A stretch of 64,000 nucleotides of DNA, taken from Nothopassalora personata (Eukaryota > Ascomycota > Dothideomycetes > Mycosphaerellales > Mycosphaerellaceae). The notes beneath the pieces were generated by a model. That model did not search any database and had not been told where the DNA came from. It saw only the letters and a list, made by a program, of their open reading frames with translations. Every line of letters starts with the position of its first letter. Positions within the stretch are counted from its first letter, which is position 1. Below are positions 20,961 through 32,440 of this stretch, in pieces. The stretch spans positions 1,798,001 through 1,862,000 of the forward strand of contig CM066295.1 in assembly GCA_033816765.1 (NCBI GenBank), read 5' to 3'. Made by a program: the position numbers and the translations under genes.

Positions 20961-21734
20961 ATGAGTAGCATGCTGGAGATGCTGAAGATATCTTCACCCA
21001 AGCAGCGTGGTCGAGACCGAGCTACCAACACCATCAGTCGCAGCCGCTTGCTAGATCTTGCTCCCGAACTTCGCAACAAAATCTGGGACTACACGTTTAC
21101 TGGCACCACAGTCAACCTCGGCGCGTCCACCACAGCGCCAGCTCTGCTCTTCACCTGCAAGCAAATCAAGTCGGAAGCAGAAGGCGCCTACTGGAGGCTA
21201 TCGGAGTTCAAGAGCTGGAAGATCATCGAGGTCAGAGATTTCCTCGCCCGTGTTGGTTCGACAAGACTGGCCCTCATCACGAACGTCACCTACGACCCTG
21301 CCACCACCGGCAGGCCACCGCTCGCGGCTCGTGGTGCCACAGGGATCGCGCGTTCGGCATTCATGGCACAATGGGACGTATTCTGGGTGGATGAGTGGCT
21401 TCGTGACGCGGGGGTCATGCTGCCGTTGGGCTCCGAAATCAAGGTGCCGTTCGTGGCTGCTCATGGTGATCTGGTGACGAGTGGGAGGCCGTGGCAAGAG
21501 TTTAGGAGGTTGCTTAACGAAGGTGGCGGGTCGTGCACGGGTGGTGGATCTTCTGCGCAGCAGGTTGGGCAGCTGAATGTGGCTTCGCAAACGGCCGACG
21601 AGTTGGTCAAGACTGTGGCCGAGCAGTCGAGGTTCTTCGACTACGAGCATCTGGACCTTCGGAAATGCTGGACTACCGAGTGGTGTGTTGTGCCCGGGTA
21701 TACATGCGGGTGTCCAGCGCGGATTGTCCCCTAG
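20961..21734 (+). CDS. Hypothetical protein with N-terminal 'LAPELRNKIWDYTF' (F-box/2EXR-like) motif
   Basis: Single exon, 257 residues, with first in-frame ATG at 20961. Residues about 28-42 read RLLDLAPELRNKIWDYTF, the motif that opens a very large family of filamentous-fungal proteins, related in pattern to the F-box or 2EXR N-terminus. It is followed by ALLFTCKQIKSEAEGAYWRL, the second conserved block (Leu-x-x-Cys-+-Gln-I). The middle is a variable alpha/beta region and a Gly/Ser-rich loop; the C-terminus is Cys-rich (CVVPGYTCGCPARI). The role is unknown; F-box-type members would be substrate adaptors for ubiquitin ligases, which is only a guess here. A decayed relative lies 270 bp downstream. 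Confidence 0.75.
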   Translation: MSSMLEMLKISSPKQRGRDRATNTISRSRLLDLAPELRNKIWDYTFTGTTVNLGASTTAPALLFTCKQIKSEAEGAYWRLSEFKSWKIIEVRDFLARVGSTRLALITNVTYDPATTGRPPLAARGATGIARSAFMAQWDVFWVDEWLRDAGVMLPLGSEIKVPFVAAHGDLVTSGRPWQEFRRLLNEGGGSCTGGGSSAQQVGQLNVASQTADELVKTVAEQSRFFDYEHLDLRKCWTTEWCVVPGYTCGCPARIVP

Positions 21735-22008
21735 GGTGATGGCCGCAATGATTAGCCAAAGACGGGAGCGGCATGACGGTAACATCCACAGGTAACATCC
21801 ACGGGTAGCTAGACTTTTGCGGAGGCTTTTATTTCGAGCATGACCGCCTCTAATGCGGCGAATCCAAAGTGCAAAGATCCACCGTTTGCTCTTGCTCTGC
21901 TAAAAGCGTCACATGTCAAAGCTCGAAACGCGACCCCTGTCCCACTTCCCGACTCGCCACTCGATCTCAAACAACGCGAACGCAGTGAAGTATCGACACC
22001 CACGCAAG

Positions 22009-22360
22009 ATGACTGCCACTAACAGACGTCACCTCCTGGAGCTTCCTCCCGAACTACGCAATCGGATTCGAGCTCGCGCGTGCCAACACCACAGTATTCT
22101 TCAATTGCAAGAGCCCTGCACTCGGCATTGTGATGGCCCGTGGAAGCCAAACATTCACCGAAATGAAGGTAATGAGCTATCACATGCGCCACGCACCAGT
22201 GCAGAAGCGAGCTGCGTGGGGAATTCACCTTTGCAGTGGTGGCGCGGAGCGCTGTGTTCGAGCTGATAAAGAGACTGACTCCGGCGAAACTTGCGCTGGC
22301 GACCAAAAATACCATCGAAGCTACTTTCTGCGTAGTCAGTCGGTGGGGAAGTCATGAGTA
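22009..22360 (+). pseudogene. Fragment related to the LAPELRNKIW-family gene upstream
   Basis: ATG at 22009 opens MTATNRRHLLELPPELRNRI, the same N-terminal motif as the gene ending at 21734. The frame then loses similarity. A separate frame further on (about 22230-22350) reads FAVVARSAVFELIKRLTPAK and LALATKNTIEATFCVV, protein-like but out of phase. I interpret it as a truncated, frameshifted tandem paralogue. Confidence 0.6.
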
Positions 22361-23760
22361 GCGTAGCGTTACGCCGTGGAAGACGTTCGTACACTCTCCC
22401 ATGAGGCTCACTGTAAGTTGTCCGCCATGTTACCAGGGCCGTCACCTGACAAGTCGTAGCCGCCGAGCCGCAGCCTCGCGAAGAAGAGGAGGCGAAGCGC
22501 GATATACGGCATCAGAATCGTTTTTTTTCCAGCACGATCATCGTGACGACATTTGGTGTTGGCACTTCGAGTGGGTAAAATGAGCCAGATTGGACCGGCG
22601 ATTGTCCCAGGAAGGAGGTGAAGTTAGGCGGATGGCTCAGACGCATATTTTCAGTGACAGCCCCGGAGTCCCGGACATGATACGCTGGTGATTGGGCTTA
22701 AACATGACAGCAGCTCTTCTAGGAGACTCAAGTACAAGAACACCTTCGAGGTTTGAAGTACAAAGCCGGATCTCTTTTGTCACGAGGTTTGAAGTACAAA
22801 GCCGGATCTCTTTTGTCACGACGGGAATCACAACGATAAGTAATGCCGGCCATGGATCTGGCTCCACCGTTCAAGCTGGATTTCTGGTTGTCCCAGGAAA
22901 GAGGCTTAAGTGCTGACGTGAGGTGCTTTCCACTCGTAAAGCAAGGCTGCGTGCAGCTCCAACAAGCTGAGCCGTGCTGAACGCCAGGCTAGGTAATTAA
23001 AGGGGGAGCTAGTGGGGCACCCACAACTGAAGATCCTCCCCAAAGACCACGATAGTGTCTCATTACATCCGCCCCAGCGATCACGCTCCATATCCAGCTT
23101 GTGCAAAATCACTGCACGTGTCGGTACGAATCCCACAGTATCAATTCGGCACGATGCACCACCTTGACCTCTCCCTGGGATCCCTCGTCTCGAAGAATTT
23201 ATTGATGACCACTGCGCCTCCAGCAGCGAAGCCAGGCTGATGACGGCCATGATAATTGTGAGACGTGAAATCCAGTATGAGCTCGGAATGCTAAGCCGCT
23301 GCGCGGACGTCGCGCGCTTCATATTATATGGCGTGCGCCAAAGCATGGGTTTGATTGCGGTAATCAAACCGCGAGACCCAAGATCCTCCAATGGCAGAAA
23401 TCTACGAGTGCTTTGTGACATCGCCTTGAGTCGCATCGGCTGGAGGCAGAGACCGACTCACTCCCAGATGCGAGTTTGCGAAGCCTTCACATTATCTTGG
23501 TGTGGCGCACCTTCTTTGCGTCTTCGATGCCTATAAACGCTGCGCAGAGCGGCTCGATGAATACGGTTCATTGACAGCGGGTTCGTTAGCCAGCCGACTT
23601 CTGCGCGATGTTCCGACGCTCATCTTGGCATTGGATGCCTCAATTGCCTACATGGTGCAGCCTTCTGGTAAGCCCGTCCGTTCGAGACCTTTGGCGACAG
23701 CCTCGACTCATAATCTTGGTAGCGGGTTTGTAGTGTCTGGCTCTTCGACTGAGTGTTAGT
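22361..23760. other. Intergenic, 1.4 kb, one direct repeat
   Basis: Contains a perfect 36-bp tandem duplication at 22749-22820. A 176-codon minus-strand ORF (22906-23436) has no recognisable motif. Otherwise nothing is identified. Confidence 0.45.
22749..22820. repeat. 36-bp perfect tandem duplication
   Basis: Two adjacent identical units (22749-22784 and 22785-22820), each beginning AGGTTTGAAGTACAAAGCCG. Identity of the copies suggests a recent event. Confidence 0.9.
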
Positions 23761-24492
23761 TCACTGAAACTCCCCGAACTCCCCATCATCGAATCCCAAC
23801 TCTTGTGCCGATTTGCCTTCTGCCGACCCCGAATCCTGATGCGCCTTCCCAGCAGGCGGTGGCGGTGCAATCGAGAATAGCGCAGCATTGTCATTCCCAC
23901 TGTTCACTGTCGATGGAGGCTGCCTCCTGCCCTTTCCCGGTAGCTGCACACTAATCGTCTCCCCATCCTTCAGACTAAAGTCCTGCTTCACCTGAATCTC
24001 CTGTTTTAGATTCGTGCTCGTTGCCTTCATAGCATTCGCGGCAGGGCTCTGCTCCATCCCCAGTACCTTCCTCGCATCCGTCAATGCGATACCAAAATCA
24101 AACGCGTCACCCCTCTCCTGAAACCCAATGCCTAGTGTCGCTTTCATGCCTCCTTCGCCCACCACTCTTAATGCAAAGAACCGGGACGAATCATTTGCTT
24201 GCTGCACCACAGCAGTGCTGGTGTAAGGAGCGGCTGCGAAGAGGTCCCCCGTGCTAGGGTCTTCGAGGACTATGTCGACTTTTATGCGACTTTCTATTGA
24301 AGTCTCCAGGATCCGGAGTCGGGCTGTGAAGATCTGCTGGGCGCCGCCTGTGGTCCATGTTCCGGCTGAGAAGCCTTTGGTCGAGGTTATGGGTGGAATG
24401 CCGTAGATGTGGACAGTAGGAGACGTGAAGAGAACGCGCTGGATGGCGGTCTCGGGAAGTGGTGCACCTGTGGCTGGGTCTACGGAGGTCAT
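23761..24492 (-). CDS. NECAP-like adaptin-ear-binding coat-associated protein
   Basis: Minus-strand single exon. The ATG at 24490-24492 gives 243 residues; the frame extends upstream but that part is not family-like. The PHear (DUF1681) domain begins ETAIQRVLFTSPTVHIYGIP and continues with TARLRILETSIESRIKVDIV, LEDPSTGDLFAAAPY, DSSRFFALRV and GIGFQERGDAFDFGIALTDA, all diagnostic positions of NECAP proteins. The C-terminal tail ends FDDGEFGEFQ, matching the family's acidic motif that binds the AP-2 ear. NECAPs act at clathrin-coated pits to regulate AP-2. The gene is divergent from the deoxyhypusine hydroxylase gene with 194 bp between starts. Confidence 0.9.
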   Translation of the reverse strand: MTSVDPATGAPLPETAIQRVLFTSPTVHIYGIPPITSTKGFSAGTWTTGGAQQIFTARLRILETSIESRIKVDIVLEDPSTGDLFAAAPYTSTAVVQQANDSSRFFALRVVGEGGMKATLGIGFQERGDAFDFGIALTDARKVLGMEQSPAANAMKATSTNLKQEIQVKQDFSLKDGETISVQLPGKGRRQPPSTVNSGNDNAALFSIAPPPPAGKAHQDSGSAEGKSAQELGFDDGEFGEFQ

Positions 24493-24686
24493 GGTGGGGG
24501 TCTGGAGGAGCAAGATGCTGAAGTGTATCAATGTTGGAGCTGTTGTGAAACACGATCTGCAGGCCAATGCCAAAGCCGATATCTGCGTCGCAGGGTCCCG
24601 CCAAACCCTTGCATGATCAGATCTGATAACGTGCTTGTCACGGTTTCCTGATTCCTTCCTGCACGACATACACCACTACCGCTCCG
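24493..24686. promoter_or_regulatory. Shared bidirectional promoter region
   Basis: 194 bp separate the two divergent ATGs (NECAP-like on minus, deoxyhypusine hydroxylase on plus), so both promoters and 5' leaders must lie here or overlap the genes. No clear TATA box is seen. Confidence 0.6.
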
Positions 24687-25726
24687 ATGTCTCCTTCCAA
24701 GGTTGAAGCCGACGAAATTGTGCCTCAGCTAAGGAAGGTCGTAACCGATGAGAAAGCCAATCTAGCAGCACGCTTTCGAGCGCTCTTCTCGCTCAAGCAT
24801 CTCGCCGCGCTAGAGCCAGCGACCGAGCAGACGGTTCCCGCGATCGAGGCCATCGCTGCTGCGCTCAGCTCGCCTTCTGCACTACTTAAGCATGAGCTGG
24901 CTTACTGCCTTGGACAGAGTGGAAAGGGAGAGGCGATCCCATTTCTGAGGGCTGTGATCGAGGACAGACAGGAAGATGCTATGGTCAGACATGAGGCAGC
25001 TGAAGCGATCGGAGCACTGGGCGATCAGGGCAGTCTTGCTTTGCTGAAGGAAAGAAGAGACGACAAGAGCGAAGTGGATGTGGTGAAGGAGACATGTGAG
25101 ATTGCGATTGAGAGAATTGAGTGGGAGCACTCAGATGCAAGGAAGGAGGAGAAGCTAAAGCAGAGGTTGGAGCATTGTCGAGCTTCATGCGACTCATGCT
25201 GACTCTATTGAACAGCGACTTCGTCTCAATCGACCCGGCCCCACCTATGGCACAAGCTGCAGACAAGCCATCCATCCCCGAACTCGAACGAACACTCCTC
25301 GACACTACCCTCCCACTGTTCAAGCGTTATCGAGCCATGTTCGCCCTTCGCGACCTCGCCTCACCTCCAGACCTACCCACCGCCGTGCCTGCCGTCCACG
25401 CACTCGCGGCTGGCTTCAAGGACCCCTCGGCACTTTTCCGCCACGAGATCGCCTTCGTCTTCGGACAGCTTGGCCATCCAGCATCGATACCAAGCTTGAC
25501 GGAGTGCCTCAGCGACACGAAGGAAGCCAGTATGGTGCGACACGAGGCCGCGGAAGCGCTTGGAAGTCTCGGCGACGAGGAGGGTGTCGATGACACACTG
25601 AAGAAGTTCCTGAACGATGCAGATCAGGTTGTGCGAGACAGCATTATCGTGGCGCTCGATATGGCTGAGTTCGAGAAGTCTGGCGAGACCGAGTACGCCA
25701 CAGTCCCAGTCCCAGCTGCTGCATAG
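24687..25726 (+). CDS. LIA1: Deoxyhypusine hydroxylase
   Basis: Exons 24687-25165 and 25216-25726 around a 50-bp intron (GT-AG) encode 329 residues, the usual length. The protein is built of HEAT-like repeats in two halves, each with two His-Glu diads that bind the diiron centre: LKHELAYCLGQ and VRHEAAEAIGALGD in the first half, FRHEIAFVFGQLG and VRHEAAEALGSLGD in the second. The linker SIDPAPP at the start of exon 2 is also conserved. The enzyme completes hypusine on translation factor eIF5A by hydroxylating deoxyhypusine, in the cytosol. It ends 101 bp from the convergent RPA12 gene. Confidence 0.95.
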
Positions 25727-25827
25727 AGTATGAAGGCGGCGATAGGCATAGCGATGGCGTTGGGTGGGCACAACAGTAAAAGGAGTTTCATAGATACCAG
25801 ATCCATTTGTAAGGATCGGGAGGCGAT

Positions 25828-26246
25828 TCAGTTGTTAGTATTCCACTTGTGATTGCACTTCAGACATGTATAAAACACAGTGCTTCCTTCATCAGCGGAT
25901 CGTAGTTCCATCGTGTAGAATTTGACTTCGTCGTTGCCACAATTCTCGCAGGTGTGCTTAATGATGACTTCGGTTTGCCGGTCGGCTTCTGAGATGTCTT
26001 GCACGTCTGAGCGAAGGCGTTGTTCGTAGCGCTGAGGGGAATGCTGAGGGGTTGGAGTGGGATGTTACGACTTTGGAAGATGTGTCTAAAGTCTTGTGAG
26101 GAATTGTGTAAGAAGGTAATGCAGATATACACATCTTTGTTCTGAGCGCCGCAGACATCGCAGCTGATATACGCTTTTCTTCCCGTGTTCGACTCGAGGA
26201 GGTTACCACAGTCTGTGCAAAAGACGAGCGAGCCAATGGCTGCCAT
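25828..26246 (-). CDS. RPA12: RNA polymerase I subunit Rpa12 (frame problem in the linker)
   Basis: Minus strand. Exon 1 (26133-26246) encodes 38 residues with the first zinc ribbon (FCTDCG..ISCDVCG) and ends at a GTGTAT donor. The C-terminal frame ends at TGA 25828-25830 and carries the second ribbon (HTCENCG..YTCLKCNHKW) with RSADEGSTVFYTC, the TFIIS-like acidic hairpin that supports RNA cleavage in Pol I. The linker is awkward. After a TCACAAG acceptor one frame reads TSSKVVTSHSNPSAFPSALR, the expected linker, but it must gain one base near 26020 to reach VQDISEADRQTEVIIKH. Using a later CCTCAG acceptor (89-bp intron) keeps a single frame but drops that linker. Either is possible, so the exact CDS is uncertain while the identity is firm. 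Confidence 0.85.
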
Positions 26247-26748
26247 GGTGCATACGATAGACTGGTGCGTGGAAATGTATAGCACATGTGAAGTGGTTTG
26301 CGACAGTGAAGTTGCTATGCTTCAAGAAAAGTTCTGGAGAAGAGGCGCGATTGTGACGCGGCAGGGTCGACCGGGGGATGGTGGTGATCGGCGCAGGGAA
26401 AGTGCGACCGTGCCCGCCACTTCCACACTGCACGCGAGCTCTCCTCGGCAGGATTCTCTACCGACGAAACACACCTTCACGGCTGTCGCATGGTAAGACA
26501 GGAGGATACCAGTGAGGCGGAGGCTTGCTGCACATTGATTGCCGGGATCGAGTGAAAACATCAGCGCAGTTCCACCACGACACGACACGCGACGCGGATC
26601 CTAGAGACTTAGCTCCGCATGCGGCCTTCCAGACGACCGATGCAAACGAAAGGCTGTCACCAAGTGCAGTCGCGGGACATGGAGACGGATCACGACTGAA
26701 GCGGCGCCTACAATCGAATATTGCACTCGATCTTGTACCGCACGCGCG
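26247..26748. promoter_or_regulatory. Divergent intergenic region RPA12 / SCC2
   Basis: 502 bp between two divergent start codons; it must contain both promoters. No gene, TATA box or repeat is recognised in it. Confidence 0.5.
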
Positions 26749-29700
26749 ATGATGGACAACCCATACCAGCGAAACGGCCACGGCCACGGCCACGGCCAGG
26801 CTGCCCAGGCGAACGGGTACCCGCGAGAGACATCGTCCCCATTGGGGAAGCTGCGTGTCCCGACAGTGAATGAGGCTCTCCCGTACAGTCCCTTCAGCAG
26901 CATCGTGCCCTTCAATCCCGGTCAGTGAATCAATCCTCACTATTCCCCCCCCACAACCCGCGTGACGTGCATGTTATCGAACACCTACAACCACAGCTAC
27001 GTCTACAGCCCCTAACATACGCATAACAGACCTTCTTTCAGCACCACTATCCGCGCCTTCAACAACACCAACAGACTTCCACGACTTCGACAAGATCAAG
27101 ACGGCACGACGCGAGCTCGAGTCCCTGAGTGCTGGAGCACAGAACGCCGAGAACGCCTCGAAGCGATGCCAGAAGACACTTGATGACGTGAAGCGACTAT
27201 TAGACGCCGAGACCTTGACGCAGTTCAAGTTCAAAGCTACGAAACGCTTATCGAAAGGCCCATCTGCGCAAAAAGCGCCAGTGCAGCACAAGCTGAGCGC
27301 TTTCGCCAAGATGGTGTACGACACGTCTGAGGTGCAGTATCGATATCTCACGCCCGAGTCGCCTCCCCCAGAGGAGAAACCTGTTGCAAAGAGCAGCCAA
27401 CAGACCAACAAGCACGCCCTGCCACACAACAAGCAGACCACCCACCAGACGCCTTTGCAGCCCAAAGTCGCGAAACCGAAAAACCAAGCACCTTCCGCGC
27501 AGAAGATTGTCCCACCACCTCCACAGCCGAAGCTCGCCCAGTTTGCACCAATACAAGTCATTCCTCGATCATCTCTGGGCCCGTCCGAGTACAATGGCTC
27601 GATCGGCAGTCAGCAAGCTGTTCCTACTCCGTCGCAAGGCACTCTTCAAGCCTATGTGAAAGCCGCGCACTTGACTCCTGCCCAACGAGCAGAGTACCAG
27701 AAAGTTCGCGAGATCTCGCCCTCGAAGACACCAGGCGCTGTGCTGCAGAACCGCGCACTTACTGTCGACCAGCGTCACAAATCTGACGCGGCTGTCAAAG
27801 AGCTTCAGGACTTACTGGCGGACATATTCGAGGAGGAGGATAGGATGCAGCCGGACACCTCTGGAGAGGCATCGAACTATCGGAGTAGGCTGTTCTTACT
27901 TCGCCATGACGATGATCAGTCTGCACCGATACTTCAGAACGAACTTCAAGGGAAACTTGAGGCTGCTGTATCGTCTGTGGTGAGTGCTGGCAGACTTGAT
28001 GACATCGACGTTGAGCATTTGGTCAGAGTCGAGAGACTCTGCGAAAGCTCGCTGAACACACTTCAAACCGTATCCTTGCACATCGGAAGCGACTGGACGG
28101 AGCCAGATGTCCAAGAATGGCTCGGACGGATCACGGCCTCGCAGGGTGGCCTGGTAGCTTCTCGGACTTTAATGCGTATCATGACGGCTGGCTCACATCG
28201 CAAGGAGCTGCAGTCAGAGGACTTCCTACAAGCCGTCCTTGACGGTCTTCGCGCTGTAGTCGAGACAGGTATTCTGCCATTGATCGAGTTGCGACCCAGC
28301 GAGAAAGTGAGAGGCGAGAAGAACGGCGAACGCAACCCGCATTTTGACATTGCGTCAAACAACCGCGCTCCTCTCAAGACGCTCCTCAACGCCACGAGCC
28401 GGTCTTTGAACTTCGTTGGCGATCTCTTCGTCAAGGCAGACGTCGACGAGAGTGAGATTTCCAGCATTGAGTATCTCTGCAAGACTCTTATCTTTGCTGG
28501 TAATGCAGCTGTAGAGAGAGATTCTGCCCTCGGTATCCAAGCTTTTGAGAAAGTGCGACTATCAGCTATGGATGTCATTGCTCGTATCTTCACAAAGTAC
28601 ACCAGCCAGCGTAACTCCATCCTCAACGAGATCCTGCTGTCCCTGGAAAAGCTTCCCGCCACGAAGCAAAGTGCTCGGCAGTTTGCCGTGCCCAACGCGA
28701 AGCCCATTCAACTAGTCTCCGCATTGTTCATGCGGTTGGTTCAGGCAAGTGCGACCATACCCGCTGGCAAGAATGACGTGGGAGACGAAGATGATGAGCA
28801 ATCCGAGGTGGACGATTCTGAAATAGCCGACGCCCATGACTCCGACGATAACATCCGGGTCGCGAGGAAGAAGGAGAAAACTCTTTCGGCCAAGTCGAAG
28901 AAGCACCCTGCCGATCTCAAGTCCCTCTACAAGCCACTCATCGGCAGTGCACGGTCGAACGCTGGTTTCATCGTTCGCAGCCTGGTTGAGCGAGCATTGT
29001 CGACCTCAAAGAACGCCGATGAACCTTTTCGCAGACTGCTCGACATCTTCACCGAGGACTTCCTCAACGTCCTCGGCACGACCGACTATCCTGCGGCTGA
29101 GTTACTCCTGCGTGTACTAGTGTCGCAGCTGCTCGAAATTGCAGATAACCCGAAGAAGCCGGCACCAGCCAGGACACTGTCACTAGAATTGATTGGTGTC
29201 ATTGGCTGCGGCATCTTGGATGTCCAAGCCAGCACCGCCAGAGGTGGAGAAGGACATGATGCCGAAGACGCCATTGCAAGGCGGCTCGCGGGCCTGGCTA
29301 AGCAGAGCGAGAGTGGCAACCTGGACTATACCAGTCTCACAGCTTCTGATGGTCCTTACCGCGTGCTTGTCGAGTACATTGATGCACGCGACACCGATGG
29401 CAGCGACCTTGGGCTTCAAAGTGCCCGCGGCTATCATCTGGTGCAGTGGGCGGAGCTTGTGTGTGAAGCCAGAAGCAGCTCGGCAGATGACGAGAGCAGC
29501 AGCAATCCCAAAGCTGCGAAAGATTTGCAGTCCAATCTTCGACAGATGATTGCAGATGAGCACTGGCTGGAAGAGAACGCTATGTTCAAGAACCTGACGA
29601 CACCGCAAGGCAAGCTCGCAAGCAGAGTCGTGGCTGCTAACTCGAGGTTGTGCAGAGCGTTTGGCCGCATGTTCAACACTGTGCTTACCTCAATGAATAG

Positions 29701-32440
29701 CGAACAACCAACAGTCAGGAGTCGCAGTCTAAAGAGCGTGACCACCTTGCTCGAGAAGGATCCTTCTGTACTGGATCGACACCCGACAATCATCGCCCAG
29801 ATCGTCCGACTCTTCAGCGATCCCTCATCACTGGTACGCGATAGTGCTCTTCTCTTAACCCAGAAATGTGTCACACTTCGCCCTTCTCTCGAGCTCAAGG
29901 TCTATGACAAGATCATTCCCAGGACCAATGACTCGGCCGTCGGGGTTCGCAAGCGGGCCATGGCTTTTCTCAAGGATGTGTACCTGCGACATAACAATAA
30001 CAAGATCCGTGCAGCAATCTCAAATGCCCTCATCACGCGCATTAATGATGCCGACGAAAGTGTTGCTGAGGCAGCGAGGTCCACCATTGAAGAGGTGTGG
30101 TTCCTGGCTTTCAGGAATGTCAAGCCGGAGGGGAACAGCTCCGTGGACGCACTGCTGCAGCTTCGCGCACATGCTGCCCTAATCATTCAGACCGTGGAGC
30201 TTGGTGATAATGTCGCCACAGTTCTTGAGGCCTTGATCAAGAGTCTGCTCACTAAGTCAAAGCAAGCTAGCGAGAATGCCCGCGTCTGCAAGACTTTTAT
30301 CAGTGCACTGTTCGATGGTATTCTTGATGCGAACGATATTCCAGGAGAGCCGCCAAAGGGTTCTGTCCTGCGAGCTCTCAATGTCTTCGCCAAGACCGCT
30401 CCGCGACTCTTCACTGCCACCCAGCTTGAGCATCTTGCCCCTTACGTTCAAATACTCGACGCCAATGACGACGTCGAAGTGTATCACAACGCTCTGACGA
30501 TTTTGCGTCACACTTTACCGGTGGTGTCGGGCATGAATCCTCCCAAACTCCGCGAAATCACAAACTCACTACTCATCAGCTTAGGCAGGGTTCCAAGAAG
30601 CGAACTGGCAGTCGTGGCACCATGTCTATGGACGATTCACACGGTGCTCGGTGCACAACAGGGTCAAAGCCAACTGGTCACCGTGGTCAAGTCAGCGTTG
30701 AAGCAGATGGATGACTTACGTCGAAGCAAGACTATCATTTCGCTGGATCCGGAGAAGAAGGCTGTCAAGAAGTACGGCAAGTTACTGACCATCCTCGGAC
30801 AATTTGGAAAGGCCTGTGACTTCAACCCTGACCTCAATTTCTTCAAAGCAACGTTCACATGGTACACTGGCAATAGTGCTGCCGCGTTACTGCTGGACGT
30901 CGTTTGTCACTTCACAAGCTCAAAGCAGCCGCTTGAAATCCGCGAGGCAGCCGTCGAAAGCATGTGCGGGATCTGTGAGGCACATCCAAAGCACTTCCTT
31001 CGCACGGACGTCATAACTGCGATCGAAGTGGTCTTTAAGGATCGTATACCCTCCCTGGAGCATGCCCTGCTGCAAAGCCTTCAAGACTTCTTCACTAGTG
31101 GTGAAGAAGTCCCAGAGAGTGAAGCACTCGCCGCCGGTGTTGAAAGTGGTACACAGCGCTTGGAAGGGACCTACCACGCAGCTGACTACGAACTTGCGTC
31201 CGCTTCAATGTCACAGCGCTTTCTACCTGATTTCCTGCGAATTGCACTTGCGACCGCCAGCGATGTCGCTTTGACTGCGGCGAGCATCGTTGTTTCGATC
31301 AACAAGCGTGGCATGGCACATCCAGGTGTGAGTGGGCCCAGCCTCATTGCGCTTGAGACTTGCTGGGTCCCTGCCATTGCTAAACTGGCATTCCTGGCTC
31401 ACCGTGAGCAATATGGCAAGAATGAGAGCGTTTTCGAGAAGGGGCTGGTCACAGCAGTGGAGCAAGCTTTCGACTATCAGATGACAGTGGCACAAGACAG
31501 CGACGGTTCTTTTGGCCAGCCTCCAGTGTCAAAGCTCCACTTCTTCTGGGATGTCCTGAAGACCGGCAAAGCGAAGGTCCGCGCCAAGCTCTTCACCCAG
31601 CTGTGTGCTAGACTGGACTTCGAGCCATCCAAGCTCAAGCTCGACGCAAATGGAGTCTCGCCACATCTCCAATTTGCGCGCTTCTGTGCTGAGAACATGG
31701 CATTCTTTGACTATGAGCTGCCTGCGGATCTGACGCATTTACTTTCGTGCTTAGAAAAATTGTTCTCCGGCACGGGCACGTCTTTGGCACAAGCGATCGA
31801 GAGCGAGGTGATGCAACTGCACATCCCTATATCGACATCCCAGACCGTGGAGAACACTTCTGATGGTATTGTACCAGCTATGGATGACTCTGTTCAACTG
31901 AAAACTCTCGAGCCAGCGCGACTACAGCGCCTCGCAGTCTCGGCGCAGATCCTCTCCCTCCTCTGGGAGACCCGCACCTACTTGCGCAAACTGTGGAATG
32001 CGCAGAGATACATGGGCAAGCAAAGGACACCCAAGAAAACCGACAAGGATGACACCAAGAAGGAGCAGAAACTCGCTGGCCGTGCAACCAACGCTCCCGC
32101 TCTCACCGAATCATATCAGAGGGCTGTCAACAGGATCATGGATTTACCAATTGAAGAAGCCGCGTTGCGTGCTAAGTGCATCAGCTTCGTGGAGCTGTTC
32201 TCGGTAGACACTGAGGTCAAGGTCGGCTCCGATAACGATGATGAGGATATCCTCATGGAGGACGATGACGATGCTCGTAGTGAGGGCAGCTCGGCGAAGA
32301 ATCCTTCTGTGGGTCTCCCGCGTGGCAAGAAGAGAAAGTCTGTGGATGGTGGTGCGAACCGGTCGCCGAAGAAGAGAGGTCGCCCGAGGAAGTCGAGTGT
32401 GGCGATGAAGGACAGTGATGGTGAGAATGGATGGGATTGA
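26749..32440 (+). CDS. SCC2: Cohesin loader Scc2/Mis4 (Nipped-B family)
   Basis: Exon 1 (26749-26920) and one very long exon (27030-32440) flank a 109-bp intron and give 1860 residues, normal for the family. A (GH)n-rich N-terminus is followed by VNEALPYSPFSSIVPFNPD, the segment thought to contact the partner Scc4/Ssl3. After a disordered Pro/Gln-rich region the HEAT-repeat body begins. Its best conserved block spans residues about 940-1080 (LEKDPSVLDRHPTIIAQIVR, SDPSSLVRDSALLLTQKCV, VGVRKRAMAFLKDVYLRHNN, DADESVAEAARSTIEEVWF). The C-terminal tail has an acidic stretch and an AT-hook (KKRGRPRK, near residue 1838). With Scc4 it loads cohesin onto chromatin and drives loop formation. The frame is intact for 5.4 kb, which argues against sequencing-quality problems in this region. 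Confidence 0.96.

Noticed and set aside
22906..23436. 176-codon minus-strand ORF
   Set aside because: No motif or conserved pattern seen; isolated in a gene-free stretch.
26974..27594. 206-codon minus-strand ORF rich in Cys/Gly
   Set aside because: Antisense to the N-terminal disordered region of SCC2.
28063..28707. 214-codon minus-strand ORF
   Set aside because: Shadow of the long SCC2 exon, which reads through without a stop.
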